Assembly (NCBI GenBank): GCA_030581615.1
Contig: JAKTTT010000025.1
Location: 186,001-250,000, forward strand
DNA from: Alloascoidea africana
Taxonomy: Eukaryota; Ascomycota; Alloascoideomycetes; Alloascoideales; Alloascoideaceae
Direction: 5' to 3'
Length of the DNA: 64,000 bases
Shown here: positions 52,614 through 62,926 of the stretch, in pieces
How positions within the stretch are numbered: position 1 is the stretch's first letter
Layout: every line of letters starts with the position of its first letter
Translations under genes and position numbers: made by a program
Notes under the pieces: model-generated
What the model was told of the DNA's origin: nothing
Databases searched by the model: none
What the model saw: the letters and a program-made list of their open reading frames with translations, nothing else

Positions 52614-53594
52614 ATGCCCAAAACGATAAAACGATTCCTTCGTCGACAGTCGACATTGAAACCGACACTCTTTGTTCTTTTCTCTTTTCTTCCACATTTA
52701 GCATCCGCAGATGGCCAGTCACAAGGGTGCTATTCTTCTTTGCCAGATGGATTTGAGCTGGCTGCTCCAAACATGTGGCAATCATCCAAAACATGTTTGG
52801 CATCATGCTCGGAAAAGAACCAGGCTGTGTTTGCCCTTTACAATGGCAAAGATTGCTATTGTGGAAATTCTCTTCCTTCATCAGACGACAAAAGCAATGA
52901 CTGTAACGTTGGATGCATAGGATATGATAAGGAAATGTGTGGTGGATCTAACGCTTACAACTTCTATCTTTCCGGTGAAGGCGAGGTTTCCTCTGACTCG
53001 GGCAAAAGCTCCTCATCCACATCATCCAAAACAGAAACTTCCAAGAGTGATTCATCGTCGCAAACCCCTTCCACAACAGGTAACACATCGGCATCCTCAG
53101 ATTCCTCCTCTTCACCATCTTCGACCCCGAGTTCCAGCCCTTCGGAAACCATAGTAACAGCAACGACAACAAACACAATATCCATGACATCTGCACCTAC
53201 CGCGTCTTCCACAGGCACAACAGCAAAGAGCAAAAGTTCGAGTCTTTCCCCTGGAACAATTGCAGGAATTGCTGTAGGAGTGGTAGCGGGAGTGGTCGCC
53301 GTAGGTGCTCTTTTTGCCTTCTTGCTTTGGTACCGTCGTCGTCATCGCGATATGGACATTTCAATAAATTCGACGCCCAAGTCCACACGTTCAAACCCGT
53401 TTCTCAGCTCCGATGACAAGTTTTCCAACCACATCGCTAGCCAAGGTCCCATTCTGGATCCTATAGATATGCAGGCCTATGACCAAAGACTAAATCCTAT
53501 CATTTTAGGAAGAAGTCGGCTGAGCGATGGTACGTTAAATGATGAGGTCGACTACTCAAGAAAGATTTTACAAATTGCAAACCCTGATAATTGA
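52614..53594 (+). CDS. WSC1: WSC-domain cell-wall integrity sensor
   Basis: Plasma-membrane mechanosensor that signals through Rom2-Rho1 to the cell-wall integrity pathway. Single exon, 326 residues. A signal peptide (about residues 18-33, LFVLFSFLPHLASA) precedes a WSC Cys-rich domain with eight Cys (from QGCYSS through CYCGNSL to MCGGSNAYNF, about 36-120). A Ser/Thr-rich stalk for O-mannosylation spans about 121-220. The membrane segment is IAGIAVGVVAGVVAVGALFA (about 222-245), followed by a basic stop (RRRHR). The tail carries the conserved sensor motif: DQRLNPIILGRSRLSDGTLN, then DYSRKILQIANPD. Family is certain; the paralogue (WSC1, 2 or 3) is not. Confidence 0.92.
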   Translation: MPKTIKRFLRRQSTLKPTLFVLFSFLPHLASADGQSQGCYSSLPDGFELAAPNMWQSSKTCLASCSEKNQAVFALYNGKDCYCGNSLPSSDDKSNDCNVGCIGYDKEMCGGSNAYNFYLSGEGEVSSDSGKSSSSTSSKTETSKSDSSSQTPSTTGNTSASSDSSSSPSSTPSSSPSETIVTATTTNTISMTSAPTASSTGTTAKSKSSSLSPGTIAGIAVGVVAGVVAVGALFAFLLWYRRRHRDMDISINSTPKSTRSNPFLSSDDKFSNHIASQGPILDPIDMQAYDQRLNPIILGRSRLSDGTLNDEVDYSRKILQIANPDN

Positions 53595-54118
53595 GCGAAA
53601 CTCGCCTCAATGAAAAAAAAAAAAAAAATGCATCCCGCTCACCTCTTGATTTCCCAACACTACAAAAAGTCAGCAGACGTTGTGCGTCATAGCATTGAAT
53701 CTAAAGGAAGAGGATTATTTTTGTAGTGATTCCACTGCTCTGGTCTTGTCGGCAGTTAAGTACTGTATGTTTGTACATTATTAATTTTAAGAATGATTTT
53801 ATGAAGCTTTAAAAATTGTAGAATTTTTATTTGGGAAACCTATATGAGATGATTCACCGTCATACGATAAACATGAGCAAATTAATCCATTAAAAAGAGA
53901 TTAGAGAGTAATACTGAGTGACTAGTGTCATCAAGAAAAAAAAAAAAGAAAGAGACAGATAAAAGGAAAAGTCTAATGCACTATAATACTAAAACTGACG
54001 ACAGCATAATATATAAAAATAAAAAGAGTCTGATTGTACAGAGATGATGAAACAGGAATAGTTCATATGAATTAATAGTTTATGACATTCTTGGTATGAC
54101 AACACGCTTTTTCGTTTG
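53595..54118. other. convergent 3' spacer
   Basis: About 520 bases, AT-rich with poly-A runs (53612-53627, 53936-53946). No gene seen. Confidence 0.55.
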
Positions 54119-55846
54119 TCAGTCATCTTCAATTGCCTCCTCATGTTGAAGATATCGTTCATCGTCATTGTGGAATGGGCTTTTACCATTCTCACTATAA
54201 CTTCGATAGTTTTTGGAGAATCGCCTTGGCTTTTTCACATCGAGATACTTTTGAAGAACATCATTCTTTTTATCCTGACTTCGATCACACCGTTCTCTTG
54301 AATCCGATATCCTACTGCTGAGAACACTGTCTTCATTTATCGTTCCAAAATCTGGAGACGAATAATTTATATCACGTTGGTCATGAAGGCTGAATGAGTC
54401 TGGAGAAGAGAGACAGGATGTAGAACCGTCCAATCGAGATGCTAAAAGAGGGGGCGGGGGCGGGGTTTGTGTAAGAAGGTATCGAGGATAAGGCGAAACG
54501 GAACGGCGAGCTTGTGTAGAGGTACCTCCAATCTGGGGTGATGACATTACAGAGGAAAATGGGGACGAGCAAGTGGATGCTGATGAGCCATCGTCCGAGC
54601 TATTAAAGTCATTCCCATCACTTTCATTGCTGTTGTGAAGCAGTTTGGATAACTTGATGACACGCCTTCTTCGCTTCGACCTTTTACGACTCTGTTGCTT
54701 TGAGTCGTATAGCTCTATACATGATTTGTTTGTATATTGAGAGCCACGGTGTCCGTTGTACTTCATTTCAATCCACTCAGATACAGGGAAATGCTGCATC
54801 TCTAAACTTTCCTTTGAGACTCCTTCGTGGAGTTCCTTTTGTTGGTTGTGGCATGTCATTTCCATTTGCCTTAGTTGTGCTCGGCCAACCGTGTCCGGGA
54901 AATCAAGAGATTCTTTGATACTGAGTGTATAGCGATTCACACTGGAACTTGTCTTTTTCCAGTTAAATAGCCAGTTACATAGGGATTTTATCCTTTCAAT
55001 CAGAGATACTGGTTGAGAGATGAAGCCGAGGCAGCGGTTGAGGTCCAGTTCGGGATTCGGCGTGCTTGTCACATCCTTTGGTTCTAATGGCGTCTCGTTT
55101 CCCGCTGACTTTGGGTAGTTATTCTTTACAATGGTATGCATTAACTGAGGAAGATCATCCATGATCATTTCTTTTATAACTTCATAAATTTCATTTTTAA
55201 TCTGTCGGCTTATCCATTCGCTCACATCGTCAAATGAGCTTGTAATGTCCATGGACGATATAGGGTCATTTTTAAAGAATATTGTAATCTCTTTGATGCT
55301 GGTATCAGAAAGGGGTTTATCCTCTGTTTCGTCCAACAAAAGGGGTAAATTATTGAGAACTAAAGACACTGATATAGTCCCGTCAAGCCTCAGCTTTGAC
55401 ACTCGAATCTCAAGAGGAAGTATATTGGACTCTCCTGCGAGTAAAAAGCCGGGACTGGTAAACTGTGGTTCCTGGTCAATGTAGAAACACTTGAGCAGAT
55501 TTGACTCTATTCGAGAGAAAAGAGAAACCTCAAAGTCACCCTCGTATTGTAATCGGAACAGCATTGTGATTTTTGCCTGTTTGTTACTTATAATCTTGGG
55601 CTCATCAACACTGAGAAGCTCTAGTACTGGCGGCAAGGTGCCGTACTCAACATTTTGTACAGAGAAGGACTCTGTCAGGGGCGGTGGCAGGGTCAGGTAT
55701 TTTGCCCATAATGACGAAGACGACTGAATAGCTTGGTCTAAATACCCTTCCAGCTTCTTCAGAAAAGGTTGCTCATCAGCTTGCTCACCAAGCCAAGTTG
55801 TTGTGGTTAGCCTTGCTAGTTGCGACCAATCAAAGATGAACGACAT
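54119..55846 (-). CDS. MDM34: ERMES subunit Mdm34
   Basis: Outer-membrane component of the ER-mitochondria encounter structure, needed for lipid exchange and mitochondrial shape. Single exon, 575 residues. The start MSFIFDWSQL fits the MSFxF start of the family. The SMP lipid-transfer domain spans about residues 1-245: VEYGTLPPVLELLSVDEP, LFSRIESNLLKCFYIDQEPQ, FFKNDPISSMDITSSFDDV and MIMDDLPQLMH. The IESNLL and PQFTSP blocks match Saccharomyces Mdm34. The tail is Ser-rich, with a basic KQQSRKRSKRRRR stretch, poly-Pro and an acidic end. The 5' ATG lies near a CACGTG pair at 56074-56098. Confidence 0.87.
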   Translation of the reverse strand: MSFIFDWSQLARLTTTTWLGEQADEQPFLKKLEGYLDQAIQSSSSLWAKYLTLPPPLTESFSVQNVEYGTLPPVLELLSVDEPKIISNKQAKITMLFRLQYEGDFEVSLFSRIESNLLKCFYIDQEPQFTSPGFLLAGESNILPLEIRVSKLRLDGTISVSLVLNNLPLLLDETEDKPLSDTSIKEITIFFKNDPISSMDITSSFDDVSEWISRQIKNEIYEVIKEMIMDDLPQLMHTIVKNNYPKSAGNETPLEPKDVTSTPNPELDLNRCLGFISQPVSLIERIKSLCNWLFNWKKTSSSVNRYTLSIKESLDFPDTVGRAQLRQMEMTCHNQQKELHEGVSKESLEMQHFPVSEWIEMKYNGHRGSQYTNKSCIELYDSKQQSRKRSKRRRRVIKLSKLLHNSNESDGNDFNSSDDGSSASTCSSPFSSVMSSPQIGGTSTQARRSVSPYPRYLLTQTPPPPPLLASRLDGSTSCLSSPDSFSLHDQRDINYSSPDFGTINEDSVLSSRISDSRERCDRSQDKKNDVLQKYLDVKKPRRFSKNYRSYSENGKSPFHNDDERYLQHEEAIEDD

Positions 55847-56481
55847 CGGAGATGCAACAACTAAACAGAGATGACGCGATACAGAGCCGGGAGGTTAGAA
55901 CAAATAGCGAGACAAAATCCAACAGAGTTCAGAGCAAGGGGAAGCAAATCTAGGGTGAGAAAAGACGGAGATGAGCAAGAAAGTGAGGGAAGAAGAAAAG
56001 CGAGAAGAGAAGTGGGGCTCACCCAGAAATTAAATGATGAGCTGCTGACGTAATAATTCGGTTGTTGGGCAGCACGTGCCAGACACACGTGTTGGGCCCA
56101 ATCCAGAAATAAAAATGAGGAAAAAGCCAGATAAGTACGATGATGACAGCTAATCGGAGATAAAATGGCACATTGATCTAAAAGTTGACACCTGCTGCAG
56201 CGTCTGAATTGCGTGTACTGTAAAAAAGAAGCAAAAAAAAGATGGAGATGGGCATTATTGTCTGTGTGCAGAGAGCTGTATATTTAGGCTTAGCCTGCTC
56301 CAACAGACAAACACATGGTCTCTCTTCCTCTAGAGGTCCTTACACTGTTTCTAATCTAATAGAATGCTTTGGAACAAAAAAAGATAAAGAAGAAAAAAAT
56401 AAAACAATAAAGAAGAAAAATGCACAGAAAAAATATATATCTAGTACTCGTAGAAGTCGTCAAACCCCCTTTTTTGCAAAA
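55847..56481. promoter_or_regulatory. MDM34 promoter region with two CACGTG sites
   Basis: About 635 bases. CACGTG occurs at 56074-56079 and again near 56087-56098 (ACACGTGT), about 230-250 bases upstream of MDM34: Cbf1-type E-boxes. The right part (56370-56450) is very A-rich, from the 3' end of IML2. No gene seen. Confidence 0.5.
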
Positions 56482-59332
56482 TCAACCGAGTCTTTCCAAA
56501 TGGTCAATGGCGGCTTTAATCTTCATACTAATCCTGGTGCTTAGCTCATAGTCATCGGCCCAGCTCTGGGCCTTCACCAACCACTCCTTTGTCTCCTCAA
56601 TACCCTCCATGCCATGCAAGTACCAGTTGAAAACGGCACGTTCGTAGAAAACAGTGGGATATACCCAAGGATCAGAAAAATATTGTTGCTTGTTGAAATG
56701 ATACCTTCTTTGACCTGTCTTGGTTGTTCCTTGCTCGTAGGTTATCAGTTTGGGGATGACATGTTTGTCTAGCAACTCACATCCCCGTTCATGCTCGTCC
56801 AAAGAGCGAAGTGATATGGAACTTAACAGAACCCTCGTCATTGCATCCTGTTCGCTTTCCTCAAATTTGGGTACCATTGAGGCATACACGCTGGATTTGT
56901 CACTTTCCACGAGTATCTTATCTTCCGGTTTTGCACAATAGTTGAGCTGTCTCAAAGCAGTAAGACCGTTTTTCTCATCCAGTCTTCCATAACCATTCCA
57001 AAAATACATCAGTTCGTGCATCGGGGAAACTCCAATGTAGTCAACATAATCAACACGTTTGCTACCGGATTTTTGAAACGTGTCCTTGAAACCTCGGCAT
57101 TTTCTAGCCAAGAATACATCAAAAGGCATGTTCTTGGCCACAAACTTGCGCTTTCCAATCATCCCGGGAGCCGCCTCGATATACTTCTTGGCAAGAGCTT
57201 TCCATTTGGACTCTGCTTTTGCATTTTTCTCAGCTTTGGCGGTTCTGTAAAGCTCTAGGTAACAACATCCTGCAAAATAGGTGTAAAGAGCATGCGACCA
57301 ACCGTTCACATCAATCATCTTTAACAAGCTTTTCGCAGCTTTTTCATATTGATGTGTAAAAACTTGGAGCATTGCAATTTCAAAGACCAAGAGGGCTTCA
57401 ATTTGTTGCATCTGAATAGGTCGCGTGACAGTGTTCATGAGATCGATCGCTTCGTAATTTTCACCCCTACCCGCCATCATTCTACCTTCTTCTAAAACCC
57501 AGAGCGCATTGTTGGGGAACAACTTTCGCACTGCCAGTAAAGCGTCCTCAAGTTTCTTACCAGGGTGCATCAGGGGCGAAAATGATTTTTTACCCGCGAC
57601 AATGGCTTCATCAGCCGTGCTTGAACTGGAACTATTCGATCCAACTTCCGCAGCAGCTTCAGCAGCCGCAGATTCTTCTTCCTGTTGCTTTTTACTGCGA
57701 AGTTTGGCTTGGAGTCTGTATTGTAAAGTTGCCGATGTATCAAAATTGAGATCTGTGAATTGAAACGGTCCATCGTAGTAAACCAAAAGTCCCAAAATTG
57801 CAATGCCTCCATGAATATTGCGAGACTTTGTTGTTGCATCCCACAGCATCTTTAGTCCATCTTCTCTGTTTCCTTTGAACCCTACAATTGCCAACACATT
57901 TTTTAAACCAGAAGGCAAGAGTGAGAGAACAACTTGTAGAATACCAAAACAGAGCGATACACCCGAAGAGATAAACTCATCAATAGTTGACCGATCTGAG
58001 GGTGATTGCTGGTTAGCCACATCCAGCAAGTTATCAAATGAGCGAAATTCAACATCTTTTCTAGAAACAGTAGGCTGGTTCCCCAGGATGTGGCTACCAA
58101 CAATTCTTGATTTTCTCATATCAGAGACTTTTTGGGCCATTTTTGAAATGTTCTCGGAGGATTTTTTTGAGGACTTGTCCTTGTTGAGATTGAGCTCATA
58201 GGGTAAATCAGCAAAGCTTCGGTTCGCCTTAGCGTCTACTGCCGTTGCAGTTGTTGTGGAAGAAATCGAATTCATCGAAGGCTTCCTGTTTAATTCAACC
58301 ATGGATTGTGCAATTTTTTTGTCGCCAACGATAGATTTCCGCTTTTGGGCTATCAATTCCTGGGCAGCAATTTGTTTACTAACATCGTCCAGAATATGAT
58401 AAGCCTTACGAAGTTTGTACAGAGCTTTAGCACCCTCGATCACAGACTCTGACAACAACATGATCAGAGCATGCATCAGGTTGGCCTCTGCAGCCGTAAC
58501 GGCATATTCCGTACCAGGAGGGTATATTGAAGAGGTTTTGATCTTGTAGCGTTGGTGCTTTGCACGCTCTTTGTTGGAAAGCGTTTCAGCCAGAGAAAGC
58601 GTGTCTGCAGCCTGTTTCATGACCTCGGGCTCGAATCCCAGAGTGGACTCCAAAAATTGAATTACGCCCTTAGCGAGCTATTCAGAATTGTTAATTTAGA
58701 GAAACTGGGGGGGTGCAATGCAATGGTTCAACTTACAACATGAATTGCAGTGTCATGATCCTTGAGCAGGTTCATTCCTTCCTCAACTCTGTCGTCCAGT
58801 ACATAATCCATAGCTTTGAGAGCAACCTCGACTAAAAAAAGATCAAAAAAATACATAATGCATGGAATAGTTAGAAGACCATTACGCTTCATAGTCACGA
58901 GAAAGCACTGCCCAGAGGTGAGAGTTGGTCAAGACATTGTGGTGCGCAATCCACTTTCGTCATCGTCTCACCGGGGCTCCACAGCCATGCGTACGAATAA
59001 TGTCCGATGGATGAGAACACCCCTAAAGCAGCGTAAGTGTAATAGCGTTGAAAACAAGATAGAGCTTCCCGAGCACAGATACACTGCGAATATGACTGAA
59101 TCAATGCTCTCTGTTCATCGAGATCGGCGTTTGCGAGTGATTGGAGAGGGCCACCCTAGTCCCCCACTTCAGGCTTTATCTTGGTCGAAGAACAAAAGAC
59201 GAACTCAAAAAAATAGAGAGGACACATACAATCGTGGGCCTGGTTCAGCACCCTGAGCGCAAGCTCGACGGGACTGCCTTCAAACTCGAGGTCGGAGGAT
59301 CTGCCTCTAAAGCCCAGCACCGCTCGAATCAT
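56482..59332 (-). CDS. IML2: Iml2-like protein (mitochondrial outer membrane / inclusion-body clearance), three exons
   Basis: In Saccharomyces, Iml2 acts with lipid droplets in clearing protein inclusions. Exons 59230-59332, 58737-58831, 56482-58677; phases agree, 797 residues (Saccharomyces Iml2 731). Exon 1 codes MIRAVLGFRGR to NQAHD. The join makes DFEVALKAMDYVLDDR, the counterpart of the Iml2 start. Exon 2 leads into VLAKGVIQFLESTLGFEPEV. The core shows IYPPGTEYAVTAAEANLMHA, GVSLCFGILQVVLSLLP (a hydrophobic segment), and TPR-like repeats in the C-terminal half. Introns: GTATGT/TTTTTAG and GTAAGT with AATTAAC branch and AATAG. The two 5' exons lie outside the long ORF. Confidence 0.9.
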
Positions 59333-59511
59333 GGCAACAGCAGCAGAGACTGGATGGAGCGAGAGAATGGGAGAAGAGAACAATACTGGCCTGTCTTGGT
59401 TGTTATGGGAAGCCCCGTTTGGGCGGTGCTGGCGGGTGCACGGGTGTATCTGTTCAGATAGCAGCCTTCCAAAAAGACAAAGTGCGGGTAATCCAAAAAA
59501 GAATGTTCAAT

Positions 59512-59593
59512 CGACACCAGCAGGACTCGAACCTGCGCGGGAAAATCCCAAAAGATTTCTAATCTTTCGCCTTAACCGCTCGGCCATAGTGCC
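59512..59593 (-). tRNA. tRNA-Ser (anticodon AGA)
   Basis: On the minus strand: acceptor GGCACTA pairs with TGGTGTC (two G-T pairs), discriminator G. The D arm, anticodon stem AAAGA/TCTTT with loop TTAGAAA (anticodon AGA), long class II variable arm (TGGGATTTTCCCGCG) and T arm GCAGGTTCGAGTCCTGC are all in place. 82 bases, no intron, no encoded CCA. Nearly identical in sequence to Saccharomyces tRNA-Ser(AGA). A T run (TTTTTT) follows within 25 bases of the 3' end, as for Pol III. Confidence 0.97.
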
Positions 59594-60648
59594 TGATTTT
59601 TAGTTGTAAAATTTTACTGTTTGTTACGATAATATAAATGCAGTTTAATGTGTGTTTGAATTGTTTTGTTCAGTTTGTTGTTATTATTCATTCATCGTTT
59701 CTAGTGGTTCTCAAGTCTACCTAAATGTGCTTTCTCTTTTAGGCTTGTTAAGACACTATAACTCATTTTCTTGTTCCTTCTGAGCCACTTTTGTAAGTTC
59801 CTTCTCTAGTGAATCCTGTTCATCGTTAACCCTGTAATTCCCCGTTAATGGACACTCCAGAATCAAAAAATCCTAGATTTTGGATCAAAACTAATTGAAT
59901 CCAGTGACTTTGTGGTTTTAATGCAGACACAGCCACCCAAAACTTCAATGATGACAACTCCGCAAAATCCCCGAAAGCAATCTCCTTCATGTGCTCGTTT
60001 CATCAGATTCGCTAAAGTTCTATTCTTGACTGTTTTATTTTTACCCCCCAAATTCCAACAACTGAGCCTTTCAATTCTTTTTTCCTGGTTCTAGGTGTCC
60101 TTTGTTAAGCACACCTGAGTGATTTCCCCCATGCTTTACATTGACAAGGGTAACAACGTCCATAGTGGCCTTTCAGTGGCATATCCAGTTGCACTTCTCC
60201 TTTTTCTTATTAAAACATCCCGTAGTATCATAAAAGTACAAAAACGATTCCAACATCTTTCTCAAATGTGCCTGGTCATGAACCTCTGTGTGATTACCCG
60301 GCAAAGAGAACGGTTCAACAGGAATCCGAAATGAACAAGGGACCAGAGTCTGATAAACGATAAGCTATTTAAGACAAGACCATTTTTTCTCTTTATTTGT
60401 ATTATCCCTTTTCTTAAATGTATATTTCCGATTTGGCTGTTCTGTTCTGGTTTGTGTCTAACAGCAATCTGTTCCGGACGACCCTGGCGCGATAATATTA
60501 TTCGGCCCAACTAACTGTCACTGTGCTTGTCCACCACCGGACGCTATATAAATTGGAATTGTTGGGGATGTTGACGCCATCTCTTCTGCACACTCCGTTT
60601 TTCACCAACCCCTTATTAACCAATTGACTTTTATTTAATGGTCTAGAG
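59594..60648. promoter_or_regulatory. intergenic region upstream of the prenylcysteine-lyase gene
   Basis: 1.05 kb of AT-rich DNA. Right end: GCTATATAAA (60543-60552) about 100 bases before the ATG at 60649, a likely TATA box. Small ORFs on both strands have no likeness. No gene seen. Confidence 0.5.
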
Positions 60649-62214
60649 ATGGTTTTGGTCAAATATTTATTAGTCTTGTTATCAATTGGCCTCTCCCTGG
60701 CTGAATTGAATCAACAGCAGCAGCAGGATCCTATTGTAATGCAAGATGAGGATGTTCCTGCTGTTGTTGACGAGGATAATGTTCCAGGGGGGATAACTGA
60801 TGATGCCAATTTGCAACAAGGAGAGAAAAGACACAGAATTGCGATTGTTGGTGCCGGTGCCGGTGGGTCTTCAGCTGCATATTACCTTCAAAAATTCACA
60901 AATAGTAGCTATGAAATTACAATTTTTGAGAAAGCGGATCACATTGGCGGGAGAAGCACTTCTATCCCTATCCATGATAACACTTCCTTTCCAGAAGTTG
61001 AGCTTGGTGGATCTATCTTTGTGAATGAAAACAAAATCTTGGTGAATGCAGTGGAGGAGTTCAAACTTGAGACAAAAGGCTTTTCAGACTCACAGAACAT
61101 CAGTGATCTTTTCGGGGTTTGGAACGGGACAGACTTTGTCTATAGGTCTGGTGGGTCATCATGGTGGATTGACAGGGCAAAATTGTTTCTACGATATGGA
61201 TTCTCACCTTTAAAAGCGGTTTCTTTGACAAAAGCCATCGTTCAAAAGTTTCTCAAGGCTTACTACCAGGACTACTTCCCAGGTTCAGCCGGTACAATTG
61301 CAAATGCATCTGGACTTGTAGAATATACCAATACCACAGGGTTGGAGTTTTTGGAAAAGCAAGGCATTGCGGAAAACTTTGCAAATGAGATTGTCCAACC
61401 TGCAACAAGAGTGACATATACACAGAATCTGGAACAACTCCATGGATTAGGTGTCGCGGTGACTTTGGCTTCGTCAAAGGCTAAACAGGTTACGACGGGG
61501 AATTGGAGAATCTTTGACAATTTTATCAAAAGCTCAGGTGCGAAACTAAATCTCAATACTGCTGTTACTGCAATTGAGAAAGCAGACGTGGAAGGAGCAT
61601 GGAAGATCAAATACGCAACGTCGATAGAAGAGGAAGATGTAAGCTCATCGGAAGAATTCGATGAGGTTATTTTGGCTGGTCCATTGCATCAACTCGGCAT
61701 TGAGGGTCTCAAAGACATTGCGGACCAAGTTCCAGAGGTTGAGTATGCAACGGTTCACGTTACTGTTTTCACAACAAGTGCAAACTTGTCTCCCTTGTAT
61801 TTCAATCTTGTTGGAGACGATATTGCCCCAAGCACAGTCTTCACCACCATCACCAAGGATGCAAGTGAAACTGTAGACTTGCCCTTCTTTTCAATCTCCA
61901 CGATTGATTTTGTCCCCGAGCTGGGCGAATATGTGTACAAGATTTTCTCACGCCAAGAGGCCTCAGAACTGCTTTTGTCAGAGTTGTTCCCATCGGAAAC
62001 AACCATCACCTGGATTCACAAGACTTTGTTCAAAGCCTACCCGATTCTGACGCCTCTAGATACATTCACCGAGTACAACATTTCTAAAGGATTATGGTAC
62101 CTCAATAGCATCGAGCCATTCATCAGCACAATGGAGACTTCGGCACTGGCAGGTGCCAATGTTGCTGCGCTTATTTCAACAGGAAGAAATACCACTGACC
62201 TTGTCTTGCCTTGA
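60649..62214 (+). CDS. secretory prenylcysteine oxidase/lyase-family flavoprotein
   Basis: The family oxidises free prenylcysteine, a breakdown product of farnesylated and geranylgeranylated proteins, in the lysosome or vacuole. Single exon, 521 residues. The signal peptide is residues 1-18 (YLLVLLSIGLSLAE), followed by an acidic, Gln-rich linker. FAD-binding Rossmann motif: RIAIVGAGAGGSSAAYYLQ (about residues 64-82), then EITIFEKADHIGGRSTSI and ELGGSIFVNENKIL. Family-specific blocks include the LxxYxxxYFPGSAGTI-like region (YYQDYFPGSAGTIANA), TRVTYTQNLEQLHGLGVAV, and the C-terminal YLNSIEPFISTMETSALAG. Many N-glycosylation sites (NxS/T) fit secretion. Saccharomyces lacks a clear copy; many other yeasts have one. 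Confidence 0.9.
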   Translation: MVLVKYLLVLLSIGLSLAELNQQQQQDPIVMQDEDVPAVVDEDNVPGGITDDANLQQGEKRHRIAIVGAGAGGSSAAYYLQKFTNSSYEITIFEKADHIGGRSTSIPIHDNTSFPEVELGGSIFVNENKILVNAVEEFKLETKGFSDSQNISDLFGVWNGTDFVYRSGGSSWWIDRAKLFLRYGFSPLKAVSLTKAIVQKFLKAYYQDYFPGSAGTIANASGLVEYTNTTGLEFLEKQGIAENFANEIVQPATRVTYTQNLEQLHGLGVAVTLASSKAKQVTTGNWRIFDNFIKSSGAKLNLNTAVTAIEKADVEGAWKIKYATSIEEEDVSSSEEFDEVILAGPLHQLGIEGLKDIADQVPEVEYATVHVTVFTTSANLSPLYFNLVGDDIAPSTVFTTITKDASETVDLPFFSISTIDFVPELGEYVYKIFSRQEASELLLSELFPSETTITWIHKTLFKAYPILTPLDTFTEYNISKGLWYLNSIEPFISTMETSALAGANVAALISTGRNTTDLVLP

Positions 62215-62926
62215 AGCATTTTAAATTTTACGATTTTGGATGATTTTTTGTAGTTTCATTCGTTTAACATTCCCATCTATATATTCACCTAACTGTAACT
62301 GTCATTTCTATACAAATAGTAAGTTAAAAAAAAAGTATGTTCGACTAAGCCAGATAACAATACTCCAAACAGCAAATACGTAAAAAACGTATGAGCATAT
62401 TGAAAGTCATCACACCCTGGCTTGAATCACAAAAGCGAAAACTTTTGCTGTTTTGATCAGAGAGGCAGGGAACGGAAGGTAACCTACTGAAACTTTCAAT
62501 TTCATCAGAAGAAACCAACAACTGACCCGTCTCAAGACCAGACATACGCGCATGTATATCCAAGGTTTGAGATCGGATTGAGCCTCTCTTACTTTAAAAG
62601 TTTTATTAAACAAACGTTAATAAAACCCATACTGATGATGAAGAAAAGGAAAAGAAGAAAAAAAAGAGCAGAGAGTGCAGTTTTTTATACTGCCGGGTGT
62701 ATGTTTCAGAACGGACGTGTGTATATTTCAGTACACCATATAGGTAACAGGGCTTTGATACGAAATAGAAAGAAACACTTTGTTTGCAACGTTCATTCTT
62801 AATCATAAAACTAGGATATACAATATGTGAGAGGGAAAAATCGAGACAGAGTAACTGTGGGTCAAAAAGAAGTAGCATAGACTTGGATCTAACATTAATC
62901 TGGGGAACACGGAGTGAATAAGCTGT
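62215..62926. other. convergent 3' spacer
   Basis: About 710 bases of AT-rich DNA between the converging 3' ends of two genes. ORFs of 60-90 codons on both strands look random. No gene seen. Confidence 0.5.
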
